Positions 62,346 through 64,000 of a stretch of 64,000 nucleotides of DNA are shown here, piece after piece. The stretch's first letter is position 1; every line of letters starts with the position of its first letter. Origin of the DNA: Achromobacter anxifer (lineage in GTDB: Bacteria; Pseudomonadota; Gammaproteobacteria; Burkholderiales; Burkholderiaceae_B). The DNA lies in assembly GCF_903652925.1 (NCBI RefSeq), contig NZ_CAHLAR010000001.1, positions 186,001-250,000 of the forward strand, read 5' to 3'. The translations under genes were made by a program, and so were the position numbers. The notes under the pieces are model-generated. The model was not told the origin of the DNA and did not search any database. It was given only the letters and a program-made list of their open reading frames with translations.

Positions 62346-63932
62346 CTAGCGGCCGATGTACAGCGGATAGAGATCGAATTCGCTGGCCATGCGGATCGGC
62401 GAATCCACCAGGCCCTGCACGTAGTCGCGCGTCACCGTGGTGCGGTCGCGGATCATGCCGAAGATCTCGGGCTGGTCGGCGACGATGCGGCGCTGGATCT
62501 CTTCGTACAGCGGCTGGCGCTGGGACCAGTCCGCCAAGGTGCGGGCGCGGTCGATCAGCGCGAACAGCTCGGGGTCATCCAGGAAATGCGTGGCGTAGTA
62601 CTGGCCCCAGGAACCCTTGTGGTACATGTAGGCGGCCGATTCGGGGTCGATCGACATCACCGACGAGAACGAGGCGAAGATGTCCGGCGAGGTTTCGACC
62701 TTGGCGCCGCGCGCCACCATGTTCGGCCAGGTCAGCGGCACCATGCGGATCGTGATGCCCAGCGGCTTGAGGTTGTCGATGAGCAGGAGGCCCATCTGGC
62801 GTTCCTCTTCCAGCCCCTGCACGTACACGTATTCCAGCTCGATGCCACCTTGCGGCCATTTCGACTTGGCCAGGTAGGCGCGGGCCTTGTCCATGTCGCG
62901 GCGCGGCATGTCCGGCACCGCGATGTGGCCTTGCACCGACGGCGGGAAGGGGCTGTCCATCAGGCGCGCCTTGCCGTTGTAGATCTTCAGCAGCGAGTCG
63001 TAGTCGAAGGCATAGGCCAGCGCGCGCCGCAGGTTCAGGTCGGAGGTGTACTTGCCCTGCGTGTTGAACTTGAGGCCGAAGCCGCCCATGCCCGTGCCGG
63101 CCTTGCGGGTGATCCTGACGCCCTTGACCGTGGCGAGCTGGTCCACGTCTTCCGGCGACAGGCTGCCGGCGATGTCGATCTCGCCGCGGGCCAGCGCCGC
63201 GCGGCGGCTGGAGTTCTCGGTGATGACGCGGTAGATCACGCCGCCCAGGCGGGCCTTCTCGGGCTGGGGCCAGCCCTTCCAGTATTCGTTCCAGGTTTCC
63301 AGTTCGTAGAGCGAGTTCGGCTCCACGCGCTTGACTCGGAACGGGCCGGAGCCGGCGGTGTGTTCGGTCAGCCATTGCTGGCCGTAGTCGCCGTTCTGCT
63401 CGTGCGCCATCGCTTCCTTCACGTTGACGACGTACCACCAGGGGACCAGCCCGAGGAAGGCGGCGTAAGGCTGGCTCAGCTTGAAGCGTATGGTCTGGGG
63501 ATCGTCGACCACGATGTTCTCGGCCTTGAGGAAGTCCGAGAACATCCAGGCGGGTCCCTTGTTCAGCTTCAGCGTGCGTTCGAACGAGGCCTTCACCGCG
63601 GCGGCGTCCACCGGATCGCCGTTCTGGAACTTGGCGCGCGGATCGAGCTTGAAGGTCCATTCGGTGGCGTCCGCGTTGGACGACCACGAAGTGGCCAGCA
63701 GCGGCTTGAGTTCGGGCGGATCGCCTTCGTACTTCAGCAGCGCGTCATAGGTGGCTTGCTGGATGGTGCGGATGGATTGGTCGTACTTCTGGGCCGGGTC
63801 CATCACGGACACGGCCTGCTGTCCGCCGATGACCAGTATGCGCTTGCCGTTCGAGGTCTCGAACGCATGCGAGGCAGCCGGCGCGCAGGCGATGGCCGCT
63901 GCCAGAAGGAAGTTGCTCAGGCGTTGCCGCAT
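62346..63932 (-). CDS. Periplasmic peptide/solute-binding protein of the Dpp-type importer (SBP family 5)
   Basis: 528 residues. The signal peptide (FLLAAAIACAPAASHA) precedes KRILVIGGQQAVSVMDPAQK, WSSNADATEWTFKLDPRAKF, NGDPVDAAAVKASFERTLKL and a C-terminal domain typical of DppA/OppA. AGGGGAA precedes the ATG. It heads the operon. Ligands of family 5 include peptides, glutathione, opines and drugs; no specificity can be read here. Confidence 0.92.
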   Translation of the reverse strand: MRQRLSNFLLAAAIACAPAASHAFETSNGKRILVIGGQQAVSVMDPAQKYDQSIRTIQQATYDALLKYEGDPPELKPLLATSWSSNADATEWTFKLDPRAKFQNGDPVDAAAVKASFERTLKLNKGPAWMFSDFLKAENIVVDDPQTIRFKLSQPYAAFLGLVPWWYVVNVKEAMAHEQNGDYGQQWLTEHTAGSGPFRVKRVEPNSLYELETWNEYWKGWPQPEKARLGGVIYRVITENSSRRAALARGEIDIAGSLSPEDVDQLATVKGVRITRKAGTGMGGFGLKFNTQGKYTSDLNLRRALAYAFDYDSLLKIYNGKARLMDSPFPPSVQGHIAVPDMPRRDMDKARAYLAKSKWPQGGIELEYVYVQGLEEERQMGLLLIDNLKPLGITIRMVPLTWPNMVARGAKVETSPDIFASFSSVMSIDPESAAYMYHKGSWGQYYATHFLDDPELFALIDRARTLADWSQRQPLYEEIQRRIVADQPEIFGMIRDRTTVTRDYVQGLVDSPIRMASEFDLYPLYIGR

Positions 63933-64000
63933 TGGTATTTCCCCTTGTATATCGCTCGCCGGTTGGTGCCGGAATACGTGGCCTGATATTTGCAGATGCA

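Overview
The window reads as a GC-rich chromosomal segment of a betaproteobacterium of the Alcaligenaceae (Bordetella/Achromobacter type). The reasons are four separate Bug/TctC-type periplasmic solute receptors, a Bordetella-like fim locus, BvgS/BvgA-like hybrid kinases and regulator, many LysR and FCD-GntR regulators, and compact catabolic operons. No insertion sequences, prophage genes, rRNA or CRISPR arrays were seen. Gene density is high; most spacers are short and hold regulatory sequence.

Layout. (1) 1-1021: the 3' part of ispB, tRNA-Pro(CGG) and a terminator. (2) 1040-6843: a lipoprotein phosphoesterase behind a candidate Pho box; a LysR gene with an in-frame amber codon; and a divergent Bug-sulfatase operon. 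(3) 6884-18796: a surface-adhesion locus. Chaperone-usher fimbriae (pilin, chaperone, usher, tip adhesin, and a coupled regulator with a degenerate receiver) run leftward. A degenerate hybrid kinase, an intact hybrid kinase, a LuxR-type response regulator, an Hpt protein and an EAL c-di-GMP phosphodiesterase run rightward. (4) 18793-26263: an acyl-CoA module with a double-length acyl-CoA dehydrogenase, Bug, LysR, Bug, a class III CoA-transferase and a crotonase. (5) 26398-32504: a NarL/7TMR-DISM two-component pair, two small exported proteins and a Fur-type TonB-dependent siderophore receptor.

(6) 32563-42944: two divergent operons around shared GntR-type motifs. Leftward lie GntR, an ICL/PEP-mutase-family lyase, two SDRs and a Bug receptor. 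Rightward lie a divergent one-chain aconitase homologue, a hydantoinase/imidase-like amidohydrolase, a maleamate-amidase-like cysteine hydrolase and a CobW GTPase. I infer a ring-opening route from a cyclic imide or hydantoin to a half-amide, a cis-dicarboxylate, a hydroxy acid and then C-C cleavage. This is the best candidate here for an undescribed pathway. (7) 42982-51874: a branched-chain-type ABC importer operon (SBP, LivH, M, G, F) running on into GntR, an SCP2-like/alpha-beta hydrolase fusion and an MBL-fold lactonase-like enzyme. Divergent from it are a PcaC-like decarboxylase and a hydroxyisobutyrate-dehydrogenase homologue, with a perfect palindromic operator between them. (8) 51994-57470: a four-carbon sugar-acid (erythronate/threonate) cluster, otnC-otnI-denD-ltnD-otnK plus GntR, led by a 19-codon leader ORF that overlaps otnC. 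(9) 57508-63932: LysR and a Dpp/Opp-type peptide ABC transporter.

All calls come from reading translations and bases by eye. No database search was run, so substrate assignments for the catabolic clusters are inferences.
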